This document shows positions 53,139 to 61,143 of a DNA stretch of 64,000 nucleotides, in pieces. Position 1 is the first letter of the stretch, and every line of letters begins with the position of its first letter. The stretch lies in NCBI RefSeq assembly GCF_036985505.1, contig NZ_BTGQ01000007.1, positions 124,001 through 188,000 of the forward strand. The letters run 5' to 3'. Origin of the DNA: Croceitalea sp947503285 (GTDB lineage Bacteria > Bacteroidota > Bacteroidia > Flavobacteriales > Flavobacteriaceae). The notes below the pieces were generated by a model. It was not told the origin of the DNA. It was given only the letters and a program-made list of their open reading frames with translations, and made no database searches. Both the position numbers and the translations under genes were made by a program.

Positions 53139-54528
53139 TCCGCTATTTAGATTTGAAAATCCGAACTATGATGAGGATTCTTTACCACCGTTAGGGTTAG
53201 GTTACATTGCCACATATCTTAACGAAAATGGCGTAGATGTAACCGTCAAAGATGCAATTGCAACACAAACACCATTAAATGAACTTATTGAATATATAGA
53301 TAATGTGCAGCCCGATTTTATCGGTATAAACATTTTTACCACAAACTACGATTTGGTGAAAGAGCTGATAGAATCAATAGCTACCGACAGCCATATAATA
53401 ATCGGTGGACTGTCTACTAAGGAATTGTATAAAGATATTTTCCAATGGAAAACTACCAATAAAATTGATGTGGTAACAGGTGATGGCGAGTATATAACCT
53501 TAGACATTATAAAGAATCAAGTTAAACAGTCACCTAACAAATTTTCAACTAATAGGAATCTTTATACTGTCGATACAAGCTCTGAATACTATGTGAAGAA
53601 CCTTAACAGCTTAAAATTAGACAGGAAGTACTTTGTAAATGAACCAATAGAACATCCACTAGGGTTTAAAGAGGCAAACATTGTTACCAGTAGGGGATGT
53701 ATTTTTAGTTGTGCATTTTGTGCGGCAGCTTATGGACAAAACAAAGAATTTGGAATACGGGAACGTTCAGTAGATTCAGTTCAAAATGAGCTTAGGGCTC
53801 TACAATCCTATAATCAAAACATTGACTCCGTAAGGGTGCTGGATGACCTTTTTTTAAAAACCAAAAGACACATAGAGTATGCCATTGATGTTTTTAAGCC
53901 GTTCAATTTTTCTTGGCGGTCCATGGCACACGTCCAAACCTTTAAAAATGTTTCGGTAGAGGATTTAATAAAATTAAAAGATAGTGGTTGTTCAGAGGTA
54001 TTTATAGGTATTGAATCTGGGTCGCCAAAAATTTTGAAATCTATCAATAAGACTAGTAAGGTTGATGTTATTTTAAACAATCTTTCCAACGTTTTGATAG
54101 CAGGAATAGCCATAAAAGCATATTTTATCTTTGGTTTTCCCAATGAAACTGAAGAAGATATGGAGCACACCTATCAGCTTGCATACAAACTATCTGAAGT
54201 GGCTAAAAAAAATAACACTCATTTCAGAACTTCAGTTTTTCAATATCGACCTTATCACGGCACTACACTATATGAGGCATTATTGGATGAGGGACACAAC
54301 CCACAAGAAGTAACCAATATTCTGCCCGATGATAAACTTTCTGGCGTGGTTAAAAGGCTTCAATACAATTTTCACAGTGGTAATTATTCAAAAGTTGGAT
54401 TGGAAATTTTACATTCCTATATTTGCAAAACAACCAATCTTAACTCCACTGCATTATTTGAAAGCCTGCAAAACAATAATAAATCCAAAAAAATCAAGTC
54501 ATTGCAGGTCTTGCGGACTCTACATTAA
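53101..54528 (+). CDS. B12-binding-type radical SAM protein
   Basis: 475 residues; TTG start at 53101 overlapping the PIN gene by 38 bases. N-terminal B12-binding-like Rossmann domain (about 5-140): SLPPLGLGYIATYLNENGVDV, PDFIGINIFTTNYDLV, IIIGGL, DVVTGDGEYI. The cobalamin His motif DxHxxG is not visible. The radical SAM core has CIFSCAFC (Cys200, 204 and 207), VRVLDDLF, FIGIESGSP and YFIFGFPNETEED. It could modify a nucleic acid, protein or small molecule. Overlaps the UDG-like gene downstream. Confidence 0.85.
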   Translation: MKKKKPHIILINSPLFRFENPNYDEDSLPPLGLGYIATYLNENGVDVTVKDAIATQTPLNELIEYIDNVQPDFIGINIFTTNYDLVKELIESIATDSHIIIGGLSTKELYKDIFQWKTTNKIDVVTGDGEYITLDIIKNQVKQSPNKFSTNRNLYTVDTSSEYYVKNLNSLKLDRKYFVNEPIEHPLGFKEANIVTSRGCIFSCAFCAAAYGQNKEFGIRERSVDSVQNELRALQSYNQNIDSVRVLDDLFLKTKRHIEYAIDVFKPFNFSWRSMAHVQTFKNVSVEDLIKLKDSGCSEVFIGIESGSPKILKSINKTSKVDVILNNLSNVLIAGIAIKAYFIFGFPNETEEDMEHTYQLAYKLSEVAKKNNTHFRTSVFQYRPYHGTTLYEALLDEGHNPQEVTNILPDDKLSGVVKRLQYNFHSGNYSKVGLEILHSYICKTTNLNSTALFESLQNNNKSKKIKSLQVLRTLH

Positions 54529-55069
54529 TCAATTCCCTTTAAGTGACAATAAAAAACAAGCAGATATTTTTTGGGTAGGACTTTCAGCTGTACAAATTGA
54601 TGATAATGATGAGCAAAAAATCCCGTTATCTCCTTCAACAAAATCGGGTAAACTAATTCATGATGTTGAATTAGCCTCTAATATGAATATTTCTTTTTTC
54701 AAGACAAATCTTGTTAAATGCCTCCCTCTCAATGAAAAGAAGATAAGGTATCCTGAACGGGTTGAGATGAATAAGTGCTACCCAAATCTTGAAATTGAAA
54801 TAGACACCTATAAACCAAAAATTGTTTTTTTATTAGGAAGATTAGTGGCAGAGTTTACTTTAAAAAAATATGGTCTAAAATTAGGTGGTCTAGGTTCTGA
54901 CTTTTCATACAAGGAATATAAAGTAGGAGAAACTACTTTTGTTCCAGTTCATCATCCATCATATATGCTCGTATACAAGAGAAAACATATTGATAAGTAT
55001 ATTGCGGGAATTCAAGAAGTAATTTCGTCCAATTTACTGTGTGAAGTTGGTTTGGATAGAGCTATTTAA
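54458..55069 (+). CDS. Fe-S uracil-DNA-glycosylase-like protein
   Basis: The frame is open from ATG 54329, but the start I prefer is TTG 54458. It puts the two N-terminal cysteines (HCRSCGLY) near residues 16-19, as in family-4 UDGs, and gives about 203 residues. The Fe-S ligands are complete: CRSC, then KTNLVKCLP and EMNKCYPNL. PVHHPSYML keeps the HPS motif. The catalytic GEAPG-type motif is replaced by VGLSAVQIDDNDEQ, so glycosylase activity may be lost or altered. Overlaps the radical SAM gene by 71 bases (200 if ATG 54329 is used). Confidence 0.75.
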   Translation: MKACKTIINPKKSSHCRSCGLYINQFPLSDNKKQADIFWVGLSAVQIDDNDEQKIPLSPSTKSGKLIHDVELASNMNISFFKTNLVKCLPLNEKKIRYPERVEMNKCYPNLEIEIDTYKPKIVFLLGRLVAEFTLKKYGLKLGGLGSDFSYKEYKVGETTFVPVHHPSYMLVYKRKHIDKYIAGIQEVISSNLLCEVGLDRAI

Positions 55070-55573
55070 ACCCAATCTGTTTTCGTTGCTTCTGGTTCGT
55101 TTCAACTTTATCTTTTTGAAGTAGAAAATTAATAGCCTCAAAAACATCTTTAAACTGTTTGTTGTACTTGGCTTCCAGTTCTTGAAGTTTTTGGGTCAAC
55201 TCTGCATGTGACAGTGCGTATTTTCTAAGGAACACAAAAGCACGTACAATCTGAATGTTCACTTCAATAGCTTTAGGGCTTCTTAGTACGCTAGCCAACA
55301 TCGCGATACCTTGTTCGGTAAAAGCGAACGGACTGTATTTACTGAATTTCCCACGACCATCTTTTCTAAGGTCGCAAATTGCGTCCTTAAAGTTTTATAT
55401 TCTTCACTGGTCAATTCAAACATAAAGTCTAATGGAAAACGGTCTATATTTCGCCTTACAGCTTCCTTTAGCCGCTTGGTTTCTGTGCCGTATAATTCTG
55501 CTAGGTCAAAATCTAGCAATACTTTTTGTCCTCTTATTTCATAAATCCTATTTTGTATCGATTGTAATTCCAT
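55062..55573 (-). pseudogene. ORF6N-domain protein gene broken by a one-base deletion
   Basis: N-terminal part 55573-55283 has the ORF6N pattern (IRGQKVLLDFDLAELYGTETKRLKEAVRRN, FPLDFMFELT). The C-terminal part 55301-55062 carries FTEQGIAMLASVLRSPKAIEVNIQIVRAF in another frame. Adding one A to the A-run near 55366 restores EKDGRGKFSKYSPFAFTEQG in one frame. The gene is therefore either frameshifted or hit by a sequencing error. ORF6N proteins are DNA-binding antirepressor-like factors of phages and islands. Confidence 0.7.
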
Positions 55574-55575
55574 AG

Positions 55576-56691
55576 CTAGCTTATTTTAAGTTGAGACCAT
55601 ATTAAAGGATGCTCACTGGCAATATGTAATTCGTTTTTAATGCTTTTAAGCATTTCCCATTGCGGTTGTTTCTTATACCAAATACCCTTTCTAATCAATC
55701 CGCTATTTTTTACGGCTTTGTATAGTTCGGTAGAGAGCATCAAGTAATCACGTTGTTTAATGTTAACACCCATTTTGTAAGCGCCCAATCGGAAATATTT
55801 AGAATCTTTTCCTTTATCCAAATCCACTTCAAATGTGTTATGCTTTGATACGTCTTTTAAATCTGTTTCTTCCGTCAAGGGGGATAACAATTTGCTGTAC
55901 GATGGTGTGTTCAACGTGCCGACCACAGCAACTAAATCATCAGAAGTATCTATGGTTTGGTAAATCTGTGCAATTCTTTTAGATTGTATTTCAATTTTAG
56001 CGTTAGACTGCACCGGGTTTGCGGTATCATCTAAAAAACAGGTCGATAAAACAGTTACAATAGTTCCACTAGGCGTACTTATTTTGTACTCCTGTAAATC
56101 CATATCAAAAATGGGATTACCGTTCTCATCAAAATCGTTAACATGAGATTTCATTGATATTACCCGATATCCTTTCTTTGTCAAAACACCGATTCCCCTT
56201 CCGTATACGTCATTGGTTTCTAAATATAGAATGTGGGTGTATGCCTCAGATAAGAAATGTTTGTTGAACTCCAACAAAGATGCTCTGTCTTCTACTTCAA
56301 TCAAAATCAAAACATCTGGTGAAGCCTCTTTAATAACTTTTGCCTTGTTATTGATTGCCGTATCATCAATGGGCTTAGAATTTAGTTTAACCCAACCATT
56401 CCAATCTGTCAAATGAGTCGCTTTGTATTCTCTTGCAGCGATATTTTTCTTTAGAAATAGTTGTCCTCTTTTATGCGACATTGTGAGGTAAGGACTGTTT
56501 TGTGAATCTTCAAAACCTAATAGTTGAGATAGGGCACGCATCCGATTAAATTCCTTGGTTGTACGTATACCTTGAAGCATTAATGCTTCAAACTCTTCCA
56601 CCCATAACGCTTCGTTTTCTTCCCTGTATTTTTTAACTAAAACCCTATCCCTATAAAAGATGTTCTGGATATTGTATGTTGCAATTTTCAT
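55576..56691 (-). CDS. Endonuclease/exonuclease/phosphatase-family protein
   Basis: 371 residues. The EEP fold is seen in MKIATYNIQNIF (Asn), SPDVLILIEVEDRASL (Glu), GRGIGVLTKKGY and a final HIASEHPLIWSQL. The usual GDFN box is VVGTLNTPSYS and the terminal SDH is SEH. The Asp of GD is replaced by Thr and the D of SDH by Glu, so catalysis may be altered. It begins 3 bases before the small HTH gene's stop on the same strand, in the recombination end of the ICE. DNase or phosphodiesterase function is likely but not certain. Confidence 0.75.
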   Translation of the reverse strand: MKIATYNIQNIFYRDRVLVKKYREENEALWVEEFEALMLQGIRTTKEFNRMRALSQLLGFEDSQNSPYLTMSHKRGQLFLKKNIAAREYKATHLTDWNGWVKLNSKPIDDTAINNKAKVIKEASPDVLILIEVEDRASLLEFNKHFLSEAYTHILYLETNDVYGRGIGVLTKKGYRVISMKSHVNDFDENGNPIFDMDLQEYKISTPSGTIVTVLSTCFLDDTANPVQSNAKIEIQSKRIAQIYQTIDTSDDLVAVVGTLNTPSYSKLLSPLTEETDLKDVSKHNTFEVDLDKGKDSKYFRLGAYKMGVNIKQRDYLMLSTELYKAVKNSGLIRKGIWYKKQPQWEMLKSIKNELHIASEHPLIWSQLKIS

Positions 56692-56694
56692 AGC

Positions 56695-56976
56695 TCAATC
56701 GTTTAAAAAGAAGTTCTTGTTTTTAAGTAAAATCTCGTTGATTTCTTCCTCGTCGTAATAAATGATACCTCCTAGTTTGGTATAGGGTATAGTTTCGTTT
56801 ATCCTAAAGTTCTGTAGTGTGCCTGGGCTAATTCCAAGTTTCGCCATTACAATGTTGGATTTTACCCACCGGTCTATGGTAATCCTATTGTATTGCAGTA
56901 ACATCTCTTTGATTTCTTCAAGCAAATTTTTTCTGAATTCTTCTAAATCTTCGGTAGTTAATATACTTGCTGGCAT
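56695..56976 (-). CDS. Excisionase-like helix-turn-helix protein
   Basis: 93 residues. N-terminal helical part (LEEFRKNLLEEIKEMLLQY) then a winged HTH_17/Xis-type domain: NIVMAKLGISPGTLQNFRINETIPYTKLGGIIYYDEEEI. Such proteins direct integrase toward excision in Bacteroidota elements. Same strand as the integrase at 57859 and 850 bases away from it. Co-transcribed with the EEP gene. Confidence 0.7.
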   Translation of the reverse strand: MPASILTTEDLEEFRKNLLEEIKEMLLQYNRITIDRWVKSNIVMAKLGISPGTLQNFRINETIPYTKLGGIIYYDEEEINEILLKNKNFFLND

Positions 56977-57157
56977 AACTATTCTTTTTATAGAATTTTA
57001 CAAAACACCTATTTTGCTGCAATTCCCAATGTTTGACATTCTTTGTACAAACTTGAATAGTTTTGGCAAATAAAAATCAGTAGTTCAACCCCAGTCGGGT
57101 TGAATTTTAACATAATTGGGGGTAAATTTTAGAAGTAAATAAGGATTCCGTAAAGAA

Positions 57158-57607
57158 CTAAACAAAAAAATCTGGGTCTGTCAAAGTCATTATGTATTCA
57201 TATTCTTCATCATAGTCGGATAGCCAATCTTGATTTGAAAGCCAGATAATATACTGTTGGTCCTTTTCCCAAATACCGTCAATGGTTTTGCCTCTGTACT
57301 TGCCAAAAGTGAATTGTAATGGAGAGTTTACGTCAAGGTTTTCGTTACCCTTTTTAAAGGTCGGTCTATTTGGAAATAGCTTGTAATAGAAAGTCAATAA
57401 ATCCTCTTCCTTACAGCGATAATACAACCATTTTTCTTTATAGCCTTTATGTTGCCTTCGGCGTTCCAAAAACTTGACTCTTTCTACATTGGATAAATTT
57501 TTTGGACGGCGGTTTGAACCATAGTATCTCTTCTTGCTTTTGGTTCGAAATAAAGCCCCAAATACAATTTCAAAGATTTTTAGGAAGAATACTAAAATTA
57601 CGTTCAT
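57158..57607 (-). CDS. Membrane-anchored protein with ExoX-C-like domain
   Basis: 149 residues. One N-terminal hydrophobic helix (about 3-20), a basic region, and a C-terminal domain PLQFTFGKYRGKTIDGIWEKDQQYIIWLSNQDWL that matches the FGKYKGK-x-DYLxW pattern of the ExoX-like C-terminal/DUF3820 module. The function of this module alone is unknown; it often accompanies nucleases. Located between the excisionase-like gene and the integrase. The 57608-57858 gap shows no gene. Confidence 0.6.
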   Translation of the reverse strand: MNVILVFFLKIFEIVFGALFRTKSKKRYYGSNRRPKNLSNVERVKFLERRRQHKGYKEKWLYYRCKEEDLLTFYYKLFPNRPTFKKGNENLDVNSPLQFTFGKYRGKTIDGIWEKDQQYIIWLSNQDWLSDYDEEYEYIMTLTDPDFFV

Positions 57608-57858
57608 TACACAATTCGCTCATTTTTCAGCAAATAAATAGTAAGCAAAAACCATACTAAAACCTAAAGAAATAATGGAAAAGCTGTTTTGTAGAAACTA
57701 AAAACTGTTACAGTACTTGAATTTTCCTGCAACAGTTTTTCGTGATTTAACTTTCATTTGTCAAAATAACTTAGGGGTAGCTGATGCAAATTTGCTCAAA
57801 TGGGGTTTAACACTAAATTCGATTCGATTTTCAACTTTCCTCAATGAATAAGCCAATT

Positions 57859-59115
57859 TTATGCACTTATTTGATTGCGATTCAATGTGTCCTGTAAACT
57901 ATTCATATCATCACGTAGTTTCCTTTCAACTACATTGGCATAAATCTGCGTAGTAGACAATTTAGCATGCCCTAACAATTTTGAGACTGTGGCAATGGGT
58001 ACCCCGTTAGAAAGTGTTACTGTTGTTGCAAACGTATGACGCGCAATGTGGCATGTTACTTTTATATCTATTTCACATTTTGTGGCAATGACTTTTAAAT
58101 ATTCGTTCATTTTTTGATTGGAACATACTGGCAATAAACGAATAGAATCCTCAAAGTTTTCATACTTTTTCAAGATTGTTCTTGCCTTGTCTAATAGTGG
58201 TATTTTAACAGGTTCATCGCTTTTTTCTCTTGAAAATGATAGCCATAACATACCATCAATCCCCATCACAATATTATCCTTGGTTAGCAATTTTACATCT
58301 ATATAAGATAGCCCTGTATAACAACAAAATACAAACACGTCACGCACTCTGTTTAATTTTGCGCCGTCCAAATCCTCAGTTTCAAAACGTTCCAGTTGTT
58401 GTGCAGTTAAAAAACCATTCTTAAACTTAGTATAGGATAACTCATATTTTTCAAAAGGATGCTTAGTAATCCATCCCAATTTTTCAGCAAATCCCATGAG
58501 CTTATTTAGTCGCTCAATATGCTTCATTATCCCATTATTCTTTAAGGGCTGCGATTTACATAAATGATTATTGGGGTCTTGTAGAAACAATTCAAAATCC
58601 ACCACGAAGCTGTATTGGATATGTTCCAAGGGCAAATCTGTTGCCTTGTATTGTTTTTTGATAAAAGCTAATAAGTACGCTTCGGTAGTTGAATAGTTCT
58701 TTAATGTTCCTTTGGCAAGTTTGACTTTATTTTTATCAAAATGATACTTTGATAAGCCCAACAAAGTTTCGTTACTATGGTCAGTACCTTGATACCTTGC
58801 TTTTACAGCGAGGGCGGTTATGAACCGACCTTCTCTCTCCAATTCTCTATAAGAGTCTTTTATGTCTACTTTGATAGAATCAAGCTCGTCGTTTAAATTT
58901 CTAGCTTTGGAACTTCTCCCGATAGCCCTTCCCGTTTTGCTGTCCCATTCTTCGGGAGGATAAAATAAATCTGTACTGAATTCCGTTCGCTTTCCACTTA
59001 CTGTTATACGCACATAAATGGGAGCCTCATTGTTTTTTATTCTGGCTTTTACCAACCGAAATAAAATCTTGAAAGTTTTTGAAGTTTGCATCTCCTTTTG
59101 CTTTAGGTTAAACAT
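57859..59115 (-). CDS. Tyrosine-type site-specific recombinase (integrase)
   Basis: 418 residues. Arm-binding N-terminal domain (about 1-95, IYVRITVSGKRTEFST, YPPEEWDSKTGRAIG), SAM-like core-binding domain, and catalytic domain. Catalytic residues seen: His356 and Arg359 in CHIARHTF, His383 in LLGHAKLS and nucleophile Tyr392 in TQIYANV. The usual first Arg is Ser270 in YTGLSYIDV, a replacement known from the Bacteroides CTnDOT integrase. It lies beside the right repeat 59315-59331 and reads away from it. Its arm sites are probably the GTTCCCG repeats at 59191. Confidence 0.93.
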   Translation of the reverse strand: MFNLKQKEMQTSKTFKILFRLVKARIKNNEAPIYVRITVSGKRTEFSTDLFYPPEEWDSKTGRAIGRSSKARNLNDELDSIKVDIKDSYRELEREGRFITALAVKARYQGTDHSNETLLGLSKYHFDKNKVKLAKGTLKNYSTTEAYLLAFIKKQYKATDLPLEHIQYSFVVDFELFLQDPNNHLCKSQPLKNNGIMKHIERLNKLMGFAEKLGWITKHPFEKYELSYTKFKNGFLTAQQLERFETEDLDGAKLNRVRDVFVFCCYTGLSYIDVKLLTKDNIVMGIDGMLWLSFSREKSDEPVKIPLLDKARTILKKYENFEDSIRLLPVCSNQKMNEYLKVIATKCEIDIKVTCHIARHTFATTVTLSNGVPIATVSKLLGHAKLSTTQIYANVVERKLRDDMNSLQDTLNRNQISA

Positions 59116-59190
59116 CCTAACACAAAAGTTAAATCACGTTGAAAGCACTGCTTTCATTAGAAAAGATAAGAAAAAAAAGAAGAATGAATC

Positions 59191-59234
59191 GTTCCCGTTC
59201 TGTTCCCGAATAGTTCCCGATTTATTTGATTTTA
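59191..59234. repeat. Phased repeats near right ICE end (arm-site candidate)
   Basis: GTTCCCG occurs at 59191, 59202 and 59213 with an exact 11-base period. 59201-59234 matches 22299-22332 at 30 of 34 bases in the same orientation. Position between integrase and the att repeat fits integrase or excisionase binding. Confidence 0.55.
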
Positions 59235-59237
59235 AAA

Positions 59238-59288
59238 CTAACTAAATGAAATCAAAATTTATTAAAACCTTGTATTTCATTTAGTTAG
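59238..59288. repeat. 15-bp inverted repeat in the right att region
   Basis: ctaactaaatgaaat (59238-59252) and atttcatttagttag (59274-59288) are perfect complements around a 21-base spacer. It sits between the arm repeats and the att repeat; it may assist recombination. No T run, so not a simple terminator. Confidence 0.55.
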
Positions 59289-59314
59289 CAGTCAAATAAA
59301 ATCATTTAAAATGA

Positions 59315-59331
59315 TTTTGTCGGGGTGGCAG
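59315..59331. other. Right attachment-site repeat
   Basis: Copy of ttttgtcggggtggcag. The flank to the right (tcctaaaataaggaatat) bears no tRNA body, so the element ends in non-genic DNA. The interval 59332-59763 holds no gene; the hemN promoter must lie in it. Confidence 0.65.
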
Positions 59332-59763
59332 TCCTAAAATAAGGAATATACCACTCTAATTTTCAATATTTTACCTTGCTAATTTAAAGCTGTACACCGT
59401 ATTGCAATTTTAAAATCAAATTAACACAAAAGATGTAGTTCTATATTAATTACAATTTAAGAAATTAATCTTCTAAAGTCAAAACTTATTAATAGGGTTG
59501 TATACAAATTGATTTTTTAATATTTTTTTGAAATTTTGGATAGATAGAAGTTAATTTATGTTTGCTCTCATACGAATATCTTAAAAGCTAATAAGTAGCA
59601 TTCAAAACCAAAATCAAAGACTCTATTCATTAAAAAAATAATTACACAGCTGTTAGTTTTTTGTTTCATAGCTGTAACATTTAAAAAAATATATTTATTA
59701 CCTGATGAAAGTCATATTTTTAAAAGTAGGCTAGGACTAGTTTTGTACTAAACTTTTAGAACT

Positions 59764-61125
59764 ATGTGCAGACTCGTCCAAAAATACAATATTCCAGGCC
59801 CACGTTATACGAGTTATCCCACGGTTCCCTATTGGAACATCGAGACTTTTTCTGGTAAGAAATGGGAGGCTACTTTAAAGAAAAGCTTTAAAGAAAATAA
59901 TGCTAAAGAAGGTATTAGTCTATATATACATTTACCTTTTTGTGAGAGTATGTGTACGTTTTGTGGCTGCCATAAACGTATCACTAAAAGGCATGATGTA
60001 GAGAGACCCTATATTAATTCGGTTTTAAAAGAATGGCAACTGTACTGCAATTTATTTTCAGAGCAACCTATTATTAAAGAATTACATTTAGGAGGTGGAA
60101 CACCAACATTCTTTTCGTCAGAAAATCTAAAAACGCTTATCAAAGGAATCTTCAAAAGGGCAGAAAAAGCTAAGGATTACGAATTTAGTTTTGAAGGTCA
60201 TCCTAATAACACTACTCGTGAACATTTACAAGCCTTATTTGATGTTGGTTTTAGACGCGTTAGTTATGGAGTACAGGACTATAACAAAACTGTTCAGAAT
60301 GCAATCCACAGAGTACAATCTTTTGAAAGTGTGAAGAATGTAACGGAATGGGCTCGTGCTATAGGCTATACCTCTATTGGTCATGACATTATCTTTGGCT
60401 TACCACACCAAAAATTGGAGCATGTTGTAGATACCATCGCAAAGACGAAAGTTTTAAAACCAGACCGGTTGGCATTTTACAGTTACGCCCACGTTCCATG
60501 GCTAAAAGGAAATGGACAACGTGGCTATAAGGATGCCGATTTACCTACTGCAAATGAGAAGCGTCACCAGTATGAGACAGGTAAGAAACTGTTGGCACAA
60601 GTTGGCTATACCGAAATTGGGATGGACCACTTTGCTCTAAAAAATGATAGCTTATATAAATCGATGGAAGCTGAAAAACTACATCGGAATTTTATGGGGT
60701 ATACGACATCAAAAACACAGTTGATGGTTGGGCTTGGTGCTTCTAGTATAAGTGATAGTTGGTACAGTTTCGCACAAAACGTAAAAAGTATAGAAGAGTA
60801 TACGCATTTAGTAGCGAACGGTATCATTCCCATTTATAGAGGTCATATTTTAACAAAAGAAGATATTGTTATTAGGAAGCACATTTTGAATTTGATGTGC
60901 CATATGGAAACTTCTTGGCAAGAACCTGATACTAATTTTAAAGAATTGCCCCAAGTGTTGGAGAAGCTGGAGCCCATGCAGAATGATGGTCTTATTTCCA
61001 TTCTTCAAAATAAGCTTGAAGTGACTAAAAATGGAAGACCATATATTAGGAATGTCTGTATGGCTTTTGACCGTAGATTACATCGTAAAATACCAGAAAC
61101 CCGTTTGTTCTCAATGACAGTTTAA
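59764..61125 (+). CDS. hemN: Oxygen-independent coproporphyrinogen III oxidase
   Basis: 453 residues, the usual HemN length. N-terminal PGPRYTSYPTVPYW, then radical SAM motif YIHLPFCESMCTFCGCH (CxxxCxxC), ELHLGGGTPTFFS, FRRVSYGVQDYN, SIGHDIIFGLPHQ, and the HemN-specific C-terminal part RNFMGYTT. It decarboxylates coproporphyrinogen III without oxygen in the haem pathway. In flavobacteria it is placed with the cbb3 oxidase genes, as here. An imperfect CTGAT-N4-GTCAT box at 59702 is too weak to call an FNR site. Confidence 0.95.
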   Translation: MCRLVQKYNIPGPRYTSYPTVPYWNIETFSGKKWEATLKKSFKENNAKEGISLYIHLPFCESMCTFCGCHKRITKRHDVERPYINSVLKEWQLYCNLFSEQPIIKELHLGGGTPTFFSSENLKTLIKGIFKRAEKAKDYEFSFEGHPNNTTREHLQALFDVGFRRVSYGVQDYNKTVQNAIHRVQSFESVKNVTEWARAIGYTSIGHDIIFGLPHQKLEHVVDTIAKTKVLKPDRLAFYSYAHVPWLKGNGQRGYKDADLPTANEKRHQYETGKKLLAQVGYTEIGMDHFALKNDSLYKSMEAEKLHRNFMGYTTSKTQLMVGLGASSISDSWYSFAQNVKSIEEYTHLVANGIIPIYRGHILTKEDIVIRKHILNLMCHMETSWQEPDTNFKELPQVLEKLEPMQNDGLISILQNKLEVTKNGRPYIRNVCMAFDRRLHRKIPETRLFSMTV

Positions 61126-61143
61126 TCTATAAATTAAAAAAAG

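Larger units (their letters stand above)
22221..59331. mobile_element. Integrative conjugative element (about 37 kb)
   Basis: Bounded by direct repeats ttttgtcggggtggcag at 22221-22237 and 59315-59331. A tyrosine integrase lies at the right end. Mobilisation genes (bfmA, relaxase, coupling protein), rteC, ssb and a radC-like gene form the left arm, and traE-N type IV secretion genes lie at 43-50 kb. Two cargo blocks are carried: a sigma-factor-controlled envelope-stress island (28.7-43.1 kb) and an overlapping four-gene nuclease/radical-SAM operon (51.5-55.1 kb). Transfer genes look intact. Known Bacteroides-type tra genes that I did not find are traA-D, L, O, P and Q. Confidence 0.85.

Noticed and set aside
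53814..54170. Minus-strand ORF opposite the radical SAM gene
   Set aside because: Antisense shadow; the plus-strand protein has an intact radical SAM motif.
59191..59234. Short tandem repeats as a CRISPR array
   Set aside because: Repeats are 7 bases with 4-base spacing and only three copies; fits protein-binding sites, not CRISPR. No other array was found in the window.
59702..59715. CTGAT-GAAA-GTCAT box upstream of hemN as an FNR-like site
   Set aside because: Only four of five bases match in each half of the TTGAT-N4-ATCAA pattern and no second copy is seen, so chance is likely.
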